In this document: piece by piece, positions 34,687 through 43,074 of the stretch
Position numbering within the stretch: position 1 is the first letter of the stretch
How the letters are laid out: the number at the start of each line of letters is the position of its first letter
Assembly (NCBI GenBank): GCA_028820935.1
Contig: JAPPHZ010000029.1
Coordinates: 215,437-279,436, forward strand
DNA length: 64,000 nt
Direction: 5' to 3'
Origin: a bacterium
GTDB taxonomy: Bacteria; Actinomycetota; Acidimicrobiia; Spongiisociales; Spongiisociaceae
Translations under genes and position numbers: made by a program
The notes under the pieces: generated by a model
Seen by the model: only the letters and a program-made list of their open reading frames with translations
Told to the model about the DNA's origin: nothing
Databases searched by the model: none

Positions 34687-35426
34687 GCGGAGTCGCCATC
34701 GTCTCGGGTGGAGGACGCGGCATCGGGGCCGCAGTCTGCCTGAAGCTCGCCGATCGGTTCCGAGCCGTCGGGGTCATCGACCGTGATAGGGGTCCGGCCG
34801 AGCAGGTCGCGACGGAACTGCGGGCGGCGGGGAGGGTCGCGGAGGTGCGTGTCGTCGATGTCACCAACGTCGACGCGGTCGGGCAGGCGGTGGACAGCCT
34901 GGTGGCCGAGATGGGAGGCCTGGACACGGTGGTGGCGGCAGCGGGCAACCAGGTCGGCGCAGACGTGGCGGATATGTCCGTTGCGGTCTGGTCCTCCGTC
35001 CTGGATGTCCACCTGACGGGATCCTTCGCCCTGGTCAGGGCCTCGCTTCCCGCCTTGCGAAAGTCGGCGAATCCGAGCGTGGTGCTGATCGCCTCGATCG
35101 CCGCCCGCGGGATAGCCGGACATGCCAACTACGGAGCGGCCAAGGCGGGCATCATGGGTCTCACCCGTTCCCTCGCGAGGGAACTCGGGCCCGAGGGTAT
35201 CCGGGTCAACGCCGTGGCGCCCGGCTTCATCGACACCCGCATGACCCGGGATGGGGCCGGACGCCGAGGTCTGAGCTGGGAGGAGTTCGCAGGGGCTGCA
35301 GCGGCCGCCTCCGCCCTGGGTCGGATCGGCCAACCGGAGGAGGTGGCCTCGGTTGTCGACTTCCTGGCAAGCCCGGACAGCAGCTACATGACCGGCCAGA
35401 TCGTGTACGCCACCGGTGGGCCGTAA
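34683..35426 (+). CDS. Short-chain dehydrogenase/reductase (SDR)
   Basis: 247 residues from GTG 34683. Cofactor loop SGGGRGIGAAV, AAAGNQVG (in place of NNAG), catalytic Ser in LIASIAARG, Tyr-x-x-x-Lys in YGAAKAG, and a typical C-terminal GQIVYATGGP. FabG-like length and order. Probably works in sequence with the preceding SDR and amidohydrolase-like protein on one substrate. Confidence 0.93.
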   Translation: MSGVAIVSGGGRGIGAAVCLKLADRFRAVGVIDRDRGPAEQVATELRAAGRVAEVRVVDVTNVDAVGQAVDSLVAEMGGLDTVVAAAGNQVGADVADMSVAVWSSVLDVHLTGSFALVRASLPALRKSANPSVVLIASIAARGIAGHANYGAAKAGIMGLTRSLARELGPEGIRVNAVAPGFIDTRMTRDGAGRRGLSWEEFAGAAAAASALGRIGQPEEVASVVDFLASPDSSYMTGQIVYATGGP

Positions 35427-35460
35427 GGGGAACCCGAGTGCCCGTCCGGCTCCCCTCTAT

Positions 35461-35476
35461 CCGGCTGGGTAGCCGG
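35461..35476. terminator. Candidate bidirectional terminator between convergent SDR and LRR genes
   Basis: CCGGCT-gggt-AGCCGG gives a 6-bp stem with a 4-base loop in the 57-bp gap. It is 8 bases past the LRR-gene stop on the minus strand and 34 bases past the SDR stop on the plus strand. Confidence 0.45.
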
Positions 35477-35483
35477 TCGGTTG

Positions 35484-38036
35484 TTACAGCCCGGTTCCAT
35501 CGGGTTCCGCCGGCTGCGTGTCCGGCAGCACGGGGCAGAAGTCAAGGCCTACCAGCAACAGGTCCTCGCCGGCGAGGTCCAGCGATTGCCAACCGGCGGG
35601 GAGGCATCCGCTCAGCTGGTTACCCGCCAGGTAAAGATGGGTGAGGCCGGTCAGATCACCCAACCCGGCAGGAACGTCACCCGTCAGGCGGTTGCGGCTG
35701 AGGTCCAACTCCTCGAGTCCGGTCAAGTGACCTATCTCGGCAGGGATCCCACCCCTGAAGCCGTTGCCGCCCAGGTGCAGGCGTACCAGGTTGGTCAGCT
35801 CCCCGAGTTCTTCGGGTATCTCACCCCATAGGGCATTGTGCTCGAGGTTGAGCGTCGTGAGGTTGATAAGCTCGCCGAGTTCTTCCGGTATCCGTCTATC
35901 CAGCCGGTTGCTGCCGAGGTTGAGCTCGATCAGGTTGGTGAGGTTGCCCAGTTGGCTCGGTATGTGTTCGGTCAGTTCGTTGTGGTAGAGGTCCAGATGC
36001 TCGAGACCGGTGAGCCGACCGAGTTCGGCGGGTATCTCACCCCACAACCAGTTGTTGGAGAGGTCCAGGTGTACGAGGCTGGTGAGCCGGCCGAGTTCGG
36101 CGGGAATTTCGCCGGCCAGGTAATTGTTTCCGAGCGACAGGGTGGTCAGCTTCGAGAGTTCCCCCAGTTCGGCGGGTATCTCACCGGACAACCGGTTGCC
36201 TTCGAGGCGGAGATGAACCAGGTTTTCCAGCCGGCCGATGGCGGCAGGTATAGGGCCGGACAGCTCATTGCCGGCGAGACTCAGCCGGCTCAGGTTGGGT
36301 AGGTTGCCGCGGTCCGGGATCGGACCCGACAGCCGGTTGTTGCCGAGATCGACGTCTTCCAGCCGGCTCAGGGAGGCCAATTCAAACGGTATCTTCCCCG
36401 AGAGGCGGTTGTCGTTCAGATGGAGTCGCTCCAGCCTGGTGAGGCTGGCCAGCGATGCGGGTATCTCACCCGAGAGTCGGTTGCCCCCGAGCAACAACCG
36501 TTCCAGACTCACCAGCCCGGCCAGTTCGTCGGGCATTGTTCCCGACAGGTCGTTGCCGCCCAGATCCAACTGCTCGAGGGCTTCCAGGTTCCCCAGTTCT
36601 CGGGGAATCCGACCAGTGAGGTTGTTGTTCCCCAGGTTGAGCACCCAGAGCTTCGAGAGGCTGCCGAGTTCATGCGGGATCCCCCCGGAGAACTCGTTGG
36701 TCCCCAGGTTGAGTTGTGTCAGGTTGTCGAGATCACCCAGCCAGGCAGGTATCTCACCGGAAAGCAGGTTGTTGGAGAGCCACAGCCGCTCCAGCTTGGT
36801 GAGGTTGCGGAGCTCGGACGGTATCTTCCCCGAAAACAGGTTGTTCTGGAGATAGACCCTCTCCAGCTCGGAGAGTTCACCCAGCCAGGCGGGTACCTCA
36901 CCGGAAAGCCGGTTGCCCTGAAGCCACAGCACTCTCAGGTCGGTGAGGTTCGCGAGTTCGGGGGGTATCTCCCCGGAGAGATCGTTCTGATCGAGATCCA
37001 GCCGCCTCAGGTTCGTGAGCCGACCCAACTCGGGTGGTATCTCCCCGGACAGACCGTTTCTCCAGAGATTCAGTATCCGCAGTTTCCGCAGGTCACCGAG
37101 TTCGGATGGGATCTCCCCTCCCAATTGGTTGAGTCGAAGGTTCAGTATTCTCAGGTTGTCCAGCTTTCCGAGCTCGGACGGAATCTCGCCCGACAGTTCG
37201 TTGGCGCTCAGGTAAAGCACGGTGAGATCGCTCAACCCGCCGAGTTCAGCCGGTATGCCGCCCGAGAGTCGGTTGAAGCTGAGGTCCAGCCATGTGAGGT
37301 TTCCGAGTTCTCCGAGCACCGGTGGGACAGGTCCCGATAGTCCGTTGCTGCGCAACAACAGATGGGTCAGGTCTTTCAGCATTCCTAACTCGACCGGAAC
37401 CGATCCGGAGAATTCGTTGTTTCGCAGGTCCACGACCCTGAGCCTGCCGAGCGACCCCAAGAAGGCCGGCACCGGTCCCGAGAGCCTGTTGAAATGCAGG
37501 TTCAGATCGGTCAGCTCGGTCAGCCGCTCGAACTCGACCGGAAGCGGGCCGGACAGCAGATTGTCCCCCAAGTTCAAGACTCGTAGCCCGGTGAGATGGC
37601 CGACTCCGGGCGGTAGGCCGCCGGACAGGTAGTTGTCCTCGAGATCAAGGACCTGCAGCTCGCTCAGAAGACCCAGCTCGGCCGGAAGCTCACCCGTCAG
37701 CCCGTTTGATGGAAGAACCAGTCCGATGACCCGACCTGCATCGTCGGTCTTCACACCCTCCCACTCACCGATCGGCGTGTCCTCCAGCCAGTTGCGGGCC
37801 TTCGCCCATCCCGGGCCGTGCGTGGCGTGGTACAGCGTCACCAGGGCGTGACGATCCATGGACGCATCCGCCGAAGCCACCGCTGCGATCCCGGATGCCG
37901 CATGAGCCCACGGCGAACCGCCGGGCAACGAGACGACGAGGAACAGTGCCAGGCTCGCAGCCACCGCGGCGATCCGGGGGCGGACCTGCCCGGGACTCCC
38001 CGTGGAGCGACACAGCGGCATCTGACGGAATGGCAT
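35484..38036 (-). CDS. Secreted plant-type leucine-rich-repeat protein, ~30 repeats
   Basis: 850 residues, ATG with AAGGAG upstream. An N-terminal signal (RIAAVAASLALFLVVSLPGG...AHAA) is followed by a cap module (DRHALVTLYHATHGPGW...WEGV) and then about 30 consecutive 24-residue repeats of the form LxxLxLxxNxLSGxIPxELGxL, one of them 23 residues. It ends with a Cys-bearing cap (LSGCLP...LDFCPVLP). The SG-x-IP pattern is the plant receptor-like type. Such proteins bind ligands or other proteins at the surface. The cap module and repeat style match those inside the carboxypeptidase fusion at 32.1 kb. No membrane anchor or SLH domain is present. Alone on the minus strand. Confidence 0.92.
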   Translation of the reverse strand: MPFRQMPLCRSTGSPGQVRPRIAAVAASLALFLVVSLPGGSPWAHAASGIAAVASADASMDRHALVTLYHATHGPGWAKARNWLEDTPIGEWEGVKTDDAGRVIGLVLPSNGLTGELPAELGLLSELQVLDLEDNYLSGGLPPGVGHLTGLRVLNLGDNLLSGPLPVEFERLTELTDLNLHFNRLSGPVPAFLGSLGRLRVVDLRNNEFSGSVPVELGMLKDLTHLLLRSNGLSGPVPPVLGELGNLTWLDLSFNRLSGGIPAELGGLSDLTVLYLSANELSGEIPSELGKLDNLRILNLRLNQLGGEIPSELGDLRKLRILNLWRNGLSGEIPPELGRLTNLRRLDLDQNDLSGEIPPELANLTDLRVLWLQGNRLSGEVPAWLGELSELERVYLQNNLFSGKIPSELRNLTKLERLWLSNNLLSGEIPAWLGDLDNLTQLNLGTNEFSGGIPHELGSLSKLWVLNLGNNNLTGRIPRELGNLEALEQLDLGGNDLSGTMPDELAGLVSLERLLLGGNRLSGEIPASLASLTRLERLHLNDNRLSGKIPFELASLSRLEDVDLGNNRLSGPIPDRGNLPNLSRLSLAGNELSGPIPAAIGRLENLVHLRLEGNRLSGEIPAELGELSKLTTLSLGNNYLAGEIPAELGRLTSLVHLDLSNNWLWGEIPAELGRLTGLEHLDLYHNELTEHIPSQLGNLTNLIELNLGSNRLDRRIPEELGELINLTTLNLEHNALWGEIPEELGELTNLVRLHLGGNGFRGGIPAEIGHLTGLEELDLSRNRLTGDVPAGLGDLTGLTHLYLAGNQLSGCLPAGWQSLDLAGEDLLLVGLDFCPVLPDTQPAEPDGTGL

Positions 38037-38306
38037 CTTTAGGTGCTCCTTGAGTCAGGGGACGGTTTCGTACCCTGAAGAGGTTGAAGCCCTTTGCGAG
38101 GCCGGCGACACAACCCGCATAGCCAGCGATCAGCGCGAAGTGTCGTGTGGATGAGCGCCCCCTTGTCGTATGGATCAACCCCGGTTGGGGAGCATAGGCA
38201 CGGTGACTCGGGTGCACGGACCAATCCGGTACCCGGCCGCCCTCCTGAGATAGCGCGTAAGGGTGTCCGGTAGAGCCCGCGTAGCCGTTTGGGCCAGGGT
38301 TGATTC

Positions 38307-39146
38307 GTGGAGGGTGCCCATAACCTCAGCCGGACCGAGGCCGGGCTGCTAAACCGCCGGCAGCGAAGGGTTGAGCGCACCGTCCTAAGCTCGGCCCATC
38401 TTCGGATAGCGAGGGGAGGCGACCTGCCGGACCGCATCTTGTTCATCCATCCGATGGGCACGGACATGTACAACGAGTGGACGCATGAGGTGCTTGGCCC
38501 TGCCGCGGCTCCGGGTACCGAGATCGGGGTGCGCCACCTGCCCGGTCTGCCCGAGACGCCCTTCGTCCCCGAAGCCGACGTGTGGCGGGACGAGTTCTTC
38601 CAAGCCGTGGTTGCGGCCGAGAGGGACGGGTTCGACGTGGTCGCCACGGCGTGCACCTCCGATCCGCTGGTCCGGGAAGCCAAGCGTCTGGTCGGCATCC
38701 CGGTCACCGGGCCGTTCGAGGCGCTATCCCACACTGCTCCGGCGATGGGGTCGCTGACCATCATCGCCAGCGGGTACAAGATCGAGACCTGGGCGCCCCG
38801 GGCCGTCGCCCACGGTTTCGCCCCCGGCGCGGTGAACGTCCGGATGGCGGACTTCTCCCACCCGGATCCCGAGACCGCCGAGAGGCTGTTCTCCACCGAC
38901 GTCGGGAAGCTGTTCGACATCGTCATGGCGGAGATGGAGCGGGCGCTCGTCGAGGACGGAGTCGAGCAAGCCCGGCGAGCGGTGGTAGAGGATGGGGCGG
39001 CCTCGGTGTTCTTCGCCTGCTCCCTCTGGTCCGGGATGCTAGGTCGGGTAGCCGATCAGGTCCCGGCCGTGGCGGTACTGGATCCGCTGGTGATGCCTCT
39101 GAAGTACGCCGAGTACCTGGCCGGCACGTACAAGCTGTTCCGCTAA
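38307..39146 (+). CDS. Asp/Glu/hydantoin racemase-family protein
   Basis: The open frame runs from GTG 38307 (279 residues), but conserved sequence begins around LPDRILFIHPMGTD. The true start is therefore probably near 38424, where a CTG follows GGGGAGG, leaving ~240 residues. Both family cysteines are present: ATACTSDPLVREAKRL and VFFACSLWSGML, each at the expected half of the pseudo-symmetric fold, with VTGPFEALSH between. It would interconvert enantiomers of an amino acid, hydantoin or related acid. With hyuA/hyuB and an M20 gene in the window it may serve hydantoin use, though it is not in their operon. Confidence 0.8.
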   Translation: MEGAHNLSRTEAGLLNRRQRRVERTVLSSAHLRIARGGDLPDRILFIHPMGTDMYNEWTHEVLGPAAAPGTEIGVRHLPGLPETPFVPEADVWRDEFFQAVVAAERDGFDVVATACTSDPLVREAKRLVGIPVTGPFEALSHTAPAMGSLTIIASGYKIETWAPRAVAHGFAPGAVNVRMADFSHPDPETAERLFSTDVGKLFDIVMAEMERALVEDGVEQARRAVVEDGAASVFFACSLWSGMLGRVADQVPAVAVLDPLVMPLKYAEYLAGTYKLFR

Positions 39147-39248
39147 AACATTTCTACCCCGACAGCCAGAAACTCTCCGACAAGCCATCTCTATCCATCC
39201 GAATGGCCTATACTCTATATCGTAGCAACCGATGGAAAGGAGGTTCCG

Positions 39249-39732
39249 GTGACACGCAAGAGGATTCTGACGGCGACCTTGGTCGCTGCGTTGGTTGGCA
39301 GTGCGGTGGCGGTCGCGGCCAGCAGCCGGCGCGAACGGAGCGAGTGATCATGCGGGCCGGCTTAGTCGGCCCGTCGGTCGGTGGGGAACTCCCCAGCTTC
39401 TTCGATGGTCACCCCCGAGGGGTCACCTACACGCTGCAGCCGGACGGTTCGTCGGTGATCCTGTGGGCATCGTCGGGGGACGGTCTCGAAGAGGGTGACA
39501 CCGCACTGTGGGTTGGCCCGTTGACGGCTGACGAGCTGGCCGCAGCTTCCTGGCAGGTTCCGGTGGTGGGCCTACGGCGTCATCGCCGGATCCTGCCGTT
39601 TGCGCGGTGTGGGATGATCCGCCCGTATCCGATTTCGCATTCGACGTGATCGAGGGTACCGGCTATCACGGGCGCTCCGGCCTGTGGCGGCGGCACAAGC
39701 TGGTCGGCTCTGACCTGTTCACAAACCGCTAA
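39249..39732 (+). pseudogene. Degraded gene for a small secreted protein (two frame breaks)
   Basis: A GTG with a strong AAGGAGG site five bases upstream opens a signal-peptide-like frame (MTRKRILTATLVAALVGSAV...) that stops at 39347 after 32 codons. Coding-like sequence continues in a second frame from ~39350 (GELPSFFDGHPRGVTYTLQPDG...ELAAASWQVP) and in a third frame from ~39560 (AVWDDPPVSDFAFDV...LVGSDLFTNR, stop 39732). Each transition is the same kind of shift. Read as one product it would be a ~160-residue exported protein. Either the gene is broken or the sequence has errors. No family recognised. Confidence 0.5.
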
Positions 39733-40637
39733 CTACCGAACGGCGGGTGACGTTGCAGTAGGGCAAGGAACCGTTCGATCAGGTCGGCACGGACCGAGTC
39801 GGAGCGGTAGAGAGCGATCAGCACCCTCCGCGGTATCACCGGTTCGTCGATCTCGAGCACTGCAACCCCGGCCTCCTGAGCCATCGTCACGGCTCTCGGA
39901 ACGAGGCTGATCCCCAGGCCCAGTTCGACACAGCGGACGGCCGTCGCCAGCCAGCCGGTCTCGATGGTGGGTTCGACGCTGATCCCGGCCCGGGCGAAGG
40001 CCTCGTCGATGACCATCCGGAGGGCGTAGGGTCTGGGGAACAGGATCAGAGGTTCGTTGCGGATCCGATCCAGCGATACGGCTTGGTGCCCGGCCAGTTC
40101 GTGGTCGGTCGGAGCGAGTATCACCCAGTCCTCCTCGGCGAGGACCACGGACTCGATGCCGGTCCCGAGAGCGCTATGGAAGGACCGATCGAGGACGCTC
40201 AGTATGCCCAGGTCGAGCTCCCCGAGCCCGATCTGGAGGAGGGCCTCGGCTGTCGGGATGTCCCGGAGCAGCACCGTCAGTCCCACCTCCTCCTCCTGGA
40301 GGCGGTGCAACACCTCGGGTAGCCGTACGAAGAGGGGTCCCAGCGTGGCGCCGACCCGCAGGACGGGTCCTCCCTGCTCGCCCATCGGGGCCTGCCGCTC
40401 GATGTCTGCGGCCATCCTGAGGAGTTGCTGGGCGGGTTCGAGCAGGCGCCGGCCGGAATCCGTCAGGTGTGCGCCGTGGCGGCCCCGTTCGAACAGGCGC
40501 GTGCCGAGCTCCTTCTCGAGGGCGGCGATCTGTTCGCTGATGGTGGACTGGGTGAGGCGCAGCGCGTCGGCGCCGGCCGTGAAGCTACCCCTGGCGGCGA
40601 TCTCCACGAAGGCACGGAAGTGACGGAACTCTGCCAT
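39729..40637 (-). CDS. LysR-family transcriptional regulator
   Basis: 302 residues from ATG 40637 (MAEFRHFRAF); two in-frame starts lie slightly upstream. N-terminal winged HTH (AARGSFTAGADALRLTQSTISEQIAALEKELGTRLFER) and a LysR substrate-binding domain. It lies 96 bp downstream of a YeiH-family gene on the same strand, matching the common YeiE/YeiH-type pairing, so it likely controls that transporter. It converges with the degraded gene, overlapping its stop by 4 bp. Confidence 0.92.
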   Translation of the reverse strand: MAEFRHFRAFVEIAARGSFTAGADALRLTQSTISEQIAALEKELGTRLFERGRHGAHLTDSGRRLLEPAQQLLRMAADIERQAPMGEQGGPVLRVGATLGPLFVRLPEVLHRLQEEEVGLTVLLRDIPTAEALLQIGLGELDLGILSVLDRSFHSALGTGIESVVLAEEDWVILAPTDHELAGHQAVSLDRIRNEPLILFPRPYALRMVIDEAFARAGISVEPTIETGWLATAVRCVELGLGISLVPRAVTMAQEAGVAVLEIDEPVIPRRVLIALYRSDSVRADLIERFLALLQRHPPFGS

Positions 40638-40733
40638 ACCGTCCATGCTGGCCGAACCCCGGCGCGGATGCAATCGGCGCCCGGAGGCCTACCTTGGCGG
40701 TCGAGAGATCGGATTCCCCTCCCGGCACTCCGT

Positions 40734-42011
40734 TCAGAGGTCGGGAACGGCGAAGATCGCTCCCCCGAACAGGATGGTGGCCACCAGCAACGTCCAGACG
40801 ATGTTGGCGCCCTGCCCAAGCAGGAAGGCGGCGGCAGGGCGGCCCTGCTCCATCGACACCAGGTCGCGGAAGCGGGTCTCGATGCCGATGCAGGTGAACG
40901 CGAGAGCGAACCACCAGGTGCGCAACTCCTTCATAAGAGCACCGGTCGAGTCGACCAGACCACCGCCGAGGACGAACGAGAACAGCAGCGACGCGGCGAT
41001 GAATCCCAGGACGAACTTGGGGAACCGGTCCCAGATCACCCGGGCCGTCGGTCTCGTATCGCTCTCCTCACGGCCCCGGAGCGCCCACCAGAGCGAGATG
41101 GCGAAGGCGGCCACGCCGAGCAGAGCGTTCTGGGAGAACTTGACGATCACCGCCGCGTTCAGAGCCGAATCCCCCAGTATCTCCCCGGCCGCGACGACCG
41201 CTCCCGACGTGTCGATGGTCCCGCCCAGCCAGGCGCCTCCCACGATGGCGGGGATACCGAGGAGCTCCACCACCCAAGGCATGAGAACCGTCATCGGCAC
41301 CGCCACGATGAGCACCAGCGAGGTGACGTAGGAGAGCTTTTTCCGGTCTCCGGCTATGGCGCCGCACGTGGCGATGGCGGCGGACACCCCGCAGATGGAA
41401 ACCGCCGATGCGAGCATGGTCGCGAACTCGTCGTCCACCCGCAGCCGCCTCGATATGCGGTAGCAGAGGTACCACACCACCACGACCACGAGCAGGGCTT
41501 GGGCCACGCCGAGCAGGCCGGCCTGGAGTATCTCGCCGAAGACGATGCCGGTCCCGAGGATCACCAGTCCCGTCTTGATGTAGTACTCGGTGCGGATTGC
41601 CTCCCGCATCCAGGGCGGAACGGCCCCCAGGTTGGAGATGACCAGACCGGCGGCCAGGGCCACGATCACGTAGCTGATGCCCCATTGCTTCAGCGCGCCG
41701 TTTCCGGCCACCATCCGGGCTGCCCAGGCGAGGACGAACACGGCCGGGAAGCCGATCAGATACTCCCGCGTGCTCCTTCCCATCACGCGGATCCCCGCGG
41801 CCGATACCGCCATGAGCAGGAGTCCGGTCAGCACGGCGGCGGCCACGTCGCCCCACGAGAACGCATCCGCGATGCGTCCGGCGGCCCAGGAGAAGTCCGG
41901 GATGGCAGGTCTGACACCCACCAGGACCAGGAGGATGAGGGCACAGCCCTGCCAGACCGAGACCCAATCCTCGGAAGCGAGCCCGGCCGAGCCGTCCCGG
42001 TAATCGGTCAT
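40734..42011 (-). CDS. YeiH/UPF0324 family membrane protein (putative sulfate/anion exporter)
   Basis: 425 residues from ATG 42011 (MTDYRDG) with AGGAGG upstream; the longer frame upstream is Arg-rich and not conserved. About ten hydrophobic segments. The conserved YeiH core is around KTGLVILGTGIVFGEI, SAVSICGVSAAIATCGAI and GGTIDTSGAVVAAG. Longer than the ~340-residue norm, with an extra hydrophilic loop near residue 330. The family is linked to sulfonate/sulfite export (cuyB-like) but is mostly uncharacterised. Next to a LysR gene. Confidence 0.85.
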   Translation of the reverse strand: MTDYRDGSAGLASEDWVSVWQGCALILLVLVGVRPAIPDFSWAAGRIADAFSWGDVAAAVLTGLLLMAVSAAGIRVMGRSTREYLIGFPAVFVLAWAARMVAGNGALKQWGISYVIVALAAGLVISNLGAVPPWMREAIRTEYYIKTGLVILGTGIVFGEILQAGLLGVAQALLVVVVVWYLCYRISRRLRVDDEFATMLASAVSICGVSAAIATCGAIAGDRKKLSYVTSLVLIVAVPMTVLMPWVVELLGIPAIVGGAWLGGTIDTSGAVVAAGEILGDSALNAAVIVKFSQNALLGVAAFAISLWWALRGREESDTRPTARVIWDRFPKFVLGFIAASLLFSFVLGGGLVDSTGALMKELRTWWFALAFTCIGIETRFRDLVSMEQGRPAAAFLLGQGANIVWTLLVATILFGGAIFAVPDL

Positions 42012-42082
42012 CGGGCGTTGCCTCCTAACTGCACGCGGCCGCCGCCGGCGGTGCCGGAAAGCAAGGCTACCCTCGCTCTTCG

Positions 42083-43006
42083 ATGCCCTCCTCTGCCGGC
42101 CGATCGGGCCGGCCTCCCATCTTCTCCACGGCGCGGGGATCGCAGCCCGGCGCCTTCGGACCGGTCGAGTGGGCACTGCTCGCCGGTGTGGCCCTCATCT
42201 GGGGATCGTCATACCTGCTCATCGAGATCGGGCTCGACTCCCTGGCGCCGGCTGTGGTCACCTGGGTGAGGTTGACCCTTGGCTTCCTGGTGATGACCGG
42301 CCTCCCTGCCGCCCGCCGCCCCGTAGACCGGACGGATTGGCCGAGGATCGCGGCTCTCGCGCTGGTGTGGACCAGCTTCCCGTTCCTGCTCAGTCCCATC
42401 TCGCAGCAACACATCGACTCCGCCCTGGCGGGAATGATCAATTCCCTCATCCCGATCTTCGCCGCGTCCATCGCCATGGTGTTCTTGCGGTCGCTACCCG
42501 GCATCCGCCAGGTGTCGGGACTCCTACTCGGGCTGGTGGGGGCGATCAGCCTCGGGCTTCCCGCCGCGTCCGAATCGCCGGCGGCCGCCTGGGGAGTCTG
42601 GGTGGCCGTGGTGGCTGCGGCCTTCTACGGACTGGGACTCTCCCAGGCGGTGCCCCTGCAGCAGCGGTACGGGGCCGCAGCGCTGATGTCGCGCGCCATG
42701 GGTATATCGTCGGTCGTGGTCGCTCCCTTCGCCATTGCCGGCTTGGGGGACTCCGCCTGGGAGACGGGGCCGGTGGTGGCGGTCACGGTGCTGGGAGTCG
42801 TGAACACCGGGGTGGGTTTCCTGCTCATGTTGCTTTTCGCGGGACGGGTGGGTCCGACTCGTGGGGGAGTGGCGATCTACTTCATTCCGATCGTCGCCAT
42901 CCTGCTCGGCACGGTTTTTCGCTCCGAGATCGTGCTCCCGATCCAGTGGATCGGAACCGCAGTGGTGCTGTCGGGCGCCTGGTTGACCAGCCGCCGCGAG
43001 TCCTGA
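42083..43006 (+). CDS. EamA/DMT-family transporter, first of a tandem pair
   Basis: 307 residues, ten predicted membrane helices in two EamA halves. Typical motifs: LIWGSSYLLIEIGL, QQHIDSALAGMINSLIPIF and GGVAIYFIPIVAILLG. It exports or imports a small metabolite. The next gene (43075-44001) shares most of these stretches almost identically, so the two arose by tandem duplication. Divergent from the YeiH gene across 71 bp. Confidence 0.92.
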   Translation: MPSSAGRSGRPPIFSTARGSQPGAFGPVEWALLAGVALIWGSSYLLIEIGLDSLAPAVVTWVRLTLGFLVMTGLPAARRPVDRTDWPRIAALALVWTSFPFLLSPISQQHIDSALAGMINSLIPIFAASIAMVFLRSLPGIRQVSGLLLGLVGAISLGLPAASESPAAAWGVWVAVVAAAFYGLGLSQAVPLQQRYGAAALMSRAMGISSVVVAPFAIAGLGDSAWETGPVVAVTVLGVVNTGVGFLLMLLFAGRVGPTRGGVAIYFIPIVAILLGTVFRSEIVLPIQWIGTAVVLSGAWLTSRRES

Positions 43007-43028
43007 CCGGGATCGCTGCGCCGTAGCC

Positions 43029-43044
43029 GGCCGGGCCTCCGGCC
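43029..43044 (+). terminator. Candidate terminator hairpin between the paired EamA genes
   Basis: GGCCGG-gcct-CCGGCC is a 6-bp GC stem with a 4-base loop, 22 bases after the first EamA stop and 31 before the next start. No T-run. Confidence 0.35.
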
Positions 43045-43074
43045 TAGGCCCGCCCCGGTACCCTCGTTGCTCCC

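Noticed and set aside
40425-42269. 614-codon plus-strand open frame
   Set aside because: Antisense of the YeiH and LysR genes; His/Asp-rich shadow.
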